Below, one piece after another: positions 6,404 to 7,913 of a stretch of 7,913 bases of DNA. Location of the stretch: the NCBI GenBank assembly GCA_947167415.1, contig CAMVHY010000056.1:1-7913 (forward strand). Reading direction: 5' to 3'. Position 1 is the first letter of the stretch. Every line of letters starts with the position of its first letter. Position numbers and translations under genes: made by a program. Under the pieces are notes generated by a model that worked only from the letters and a program-made list of their open reading frames with translations, was not told the origin of the DNA and made no database searches. The DNA is from an uncultured Clostridia bacterium. Lineage in GTDB: Bacteria > Bacillota > Clostridia > Lachnospirales > CAMVHY01.

Positions 6404-7831
6404 TTATTTCAGCTTTTCAATCGCAAAATTTATTCTTTTCAAACTTTCGTCTTTGCCAAGCATTTCAGCAATTTCAGTTGCGCCGCAAGGCGTATTTTTT
6501 TTGCCCGACAAAGCAATTAATAACGGCCAAAAAATTTGTCCCGTCTTTAAATTTTTTTCTTTTGCCAAATCCATTAAAACATTTTTTAAATTCTCGCCAT
6601 ACCAATTTTTTAGCTCAATATCTTTTAATTTATCTAAAACACAATTTAACACATCATAACTAATTTCATGCGTTACTTTCATTTTTTTATTTAAAAACAA
6701 ATCCAAATCATAATCTCTTAACTCATCCACAAAATCAAATAATTTCCACGCATCCTCAATAAATTCAACACGTGTTTGTGCAGCTTCTGCCATAAATTTA
6801 TAATCCAAATCACTTTTTTTAATATTTTTTTTAAAATAATCCAACGCCAAATTATAAAACTTATCTTTATCCATTTTTTTTATATACTCGCCATTCATCC
6901 ATTTTAATTTTGCCAAATCAAAAATTGCCGGCGATTTACTCAAGCCCCTTACATTAAATTTTTTTTCTAATTCAGCCAAACTAAAAATTTCCTGATTATT
7001 ATCCGGGCTCCAACCCAAAAGCGCAATATAATTTATAATTGCCTCAGGCAAAAATCCCATTTTCATCAAATCTTCAAACGATGCCGCACCTTTTCTTTTC
7101 GACAATTTTTCGCCATGCTCATCCAAAATTAATGGCAAATGAATATATTCTGGAATCTGCCAACCAAACGCTTTATAAAGCAAATTATATTTTGGCGTCG
7201 ATGAAAGATATTCACAGCCTCGAACTACATGTGTAATTTCCATCAAATGATCATCAATCACATTGGCAAAATTATATGTCGGCAAACCGTCAGATTTTAT
7301 TAAAACTTGATCGTCCAACTCAGAATTTTTTACCGTTATCTCACCATAAACTTGGTCAAAAAAACTTGTTTCTCCATCCGGAATATTTTGCCTTATAACA
7401 AAATTTTTCCCCGCTTCAAGATTTTTTTTTATCTCATCTGCCGATAAATTTTTGCAATTACATTTATTTTTCTCGCTAAATCTATCTTCGGCATTAAATT
7501 CTTCTTTATCACAAAAACAATAATACGCATGATTATTTTTTATCAACTCAAGCGCATATTTTTTATAAATTTCTTTTCGTTCGCTCTGCACATATGGCCC
7601 AAAATTTCCGCCAATATCCGGCCCTTCATCATATTTTAAGCCCGTGATTTTTAACGTGTCAAAAATAATTTTTTCGGCTTCTAAAACTAATCTGTTTTGA
7701 TCCGTGTCCTCTATACGTAAAATAAATTTTCCATTTTGCGATTTCGCAATCAAATATTCATAAAGCGCCGTTCGTAAATTTCCGATGTGCATAAATCCAG
7801 TTGGACTCGGAGCAAATCTTGTTCGCGTCAT
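6404..7831 (-). CDS. gltX: Glutamyl-tRNA synthetase (class I)
   Basis: GltX charges tRNA-Glu with glutamate in the cytosol; in bacteria lacking GlnRS it also makes Glu-tRNA-Gln for amidation. The 475-residue length is typical. The Rossmann-fold catalytic domain starts at once with RTRFAPSPTGFMHIGN (3-18), the class I HIGH signature in the HIGN variant. It continues with LRIEDTDQNR (38-47), a zinc-type Cys set CFC (105-107) and CNC (124-126), VIDDHLMEITHVVRGCEYLSS, and the KMSKS-equivalent KLSKR (242-246). A helical anticodon-binding domain fills about 300-475 and ends with the usual GQIFWPLLIALSGK and ATEIAEMLGK blocks. The ATG at 7831 is chosen because AGGAG (7846-7842) lies 10 bases before it and the family begins here; the open frame runs back to 7852. 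Whether the enzyme discriminates tRNA-Glu from tRNA-Gln cannot be read from motifs. Confidence 0.97.
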   Translation of the reverse strand: MTRTRFAPSPTGFMHIGNLRTALYEYLIAKSQNGKFILRIEDTDQNRLVLEAEKIIFDTLKITGLKYDEGPDIGGNFGPYVQSERKEIYKKYALELIKNNHAYYCFCDKEEFNAEDRFSEKNKCNCKNLSADEIKKNLEAGKNFVIRQNIPDGETSFFDQVYGEITVKNSELDDQVLIKSDGLPTYNFANVIDDHLMEITHVVRGCEYLSSTPKYNLLYKAFGWQIPEYIHLPLILDEHGEKLSKRKGAASFEDLMKMGFLPEAIINYIALLGWSPDNNQEIFSLAELEKKFNVRGLSKSPAIFDLAKLKWMNGEYIKKMDKDKFYNLALDYFKKNIKKSDLDYKFMAEAAQTRVEFIEDAWKLFDFVDELRDYDLDLFLNKKMKVTHEISYDVLNCVLDKLKDIELKNWYGENLKNVLMDLAKEKNLKTGQIFWPLLIALSGKKNTPCGATEIAEMLGKDESLKRINFAIEKLK

Positions 7832-7859
7832 AAAAAAATCTCTCCTGTACAAATTTATT

Positions 7860-7887
7860 TTTTTAGCAACAAAATTTTATCACACAA
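7860..7887 (-). promoter_or_regulatory. Possible extended -10 promoter of gltX
   Basis: On the - strand TTGTGT (7887-7882, 3/6), a 16-base spacer and TGC-TAAAAA (-10 at 7865-7860) resemble the TGCTAWAAW boxes in front of thrS and the tagO-like gene. The leader would be about 20 bases. A second candidate, TAAAAT, lies slightly upstream. The window ends soon after, so a promoter further upstream cannot be excluded. Confidence 0.35.
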
Positions 7888-7913
7888 TAAAAAATCCGTT
7901 TATATTTTAAGTT

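Noticed and set aside
6453..7236. Short + strand frames inside gltX
   Set aside because: They are antisense to a complete GltX with all signature motifs; AT-rich, A/T-run-driven open frames without ribosome sites.

Overview
The window looks like a compact, very AT-rich bacterial chromosome segment. It carries three recognisable housekeeping genes: thrS, a tagO/wecA-type phosphosugar transferase, and gltX. It also carries two unrecognised membrane proteins and the decayed remains of one insertion sequence. The ThrS and GltX sequences have a low-GC Gram-positive (Bacillota, Clostridia/Negativicutes-like) character by recall of family motifs; no phylogeny was run. Long A/T homopolymers inside essential genes, orphan proteins and a rotting transposase would suit a reduced, host-associated genome, but that is inference.

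Layout. Positions 2-484 (+) encode a small protein with two membrane segments, possibly cut by the window edge. It converges on thrS (2488-575, -), and the two share one hairpin that can terminate transcription both ways. Upstream of thrS lies a hairpin-plus-T9 terminator for the next gene; it overlaps the predicted thrS promoter. Next is a 537-residue protein of unknown function (4250-2637, -) with a strong predicted sigma-A promoter. The gene-free stretch 4251-5202 holds that promoter, an opposing + strand promoter with a palindrome, and an approximately 600 bp IS5-family (IS427-like) remnant with degenerate terminal inverted repeats and a broken transposase. It also holds the terminator of the glycosyl-phosphate transferase gene (6153-5203, -). 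The spacer 6154-6403 holds that gene's promoter, an AT-only inverted repeat and the gltX terminator. gltX (7831-6404, -) fills the right end.

All four large genes lie on the - strand, but each appears to have its own promoter and terminator, so they look like single-gene units rather than an operon. thrS and gltX supply charged tRNAs for translation. The TagO/WecA-like enzyme would start a cell-envelope glycopolymer on the undecaprenyl phosphate carrier. Nothing here forms a clear new multi-gene system. The most unusual items are the 537-residue orphan protein, the IS remnant sitting on what looks like an abandoned promoter, and the promoter/terminator overlap at thrS.
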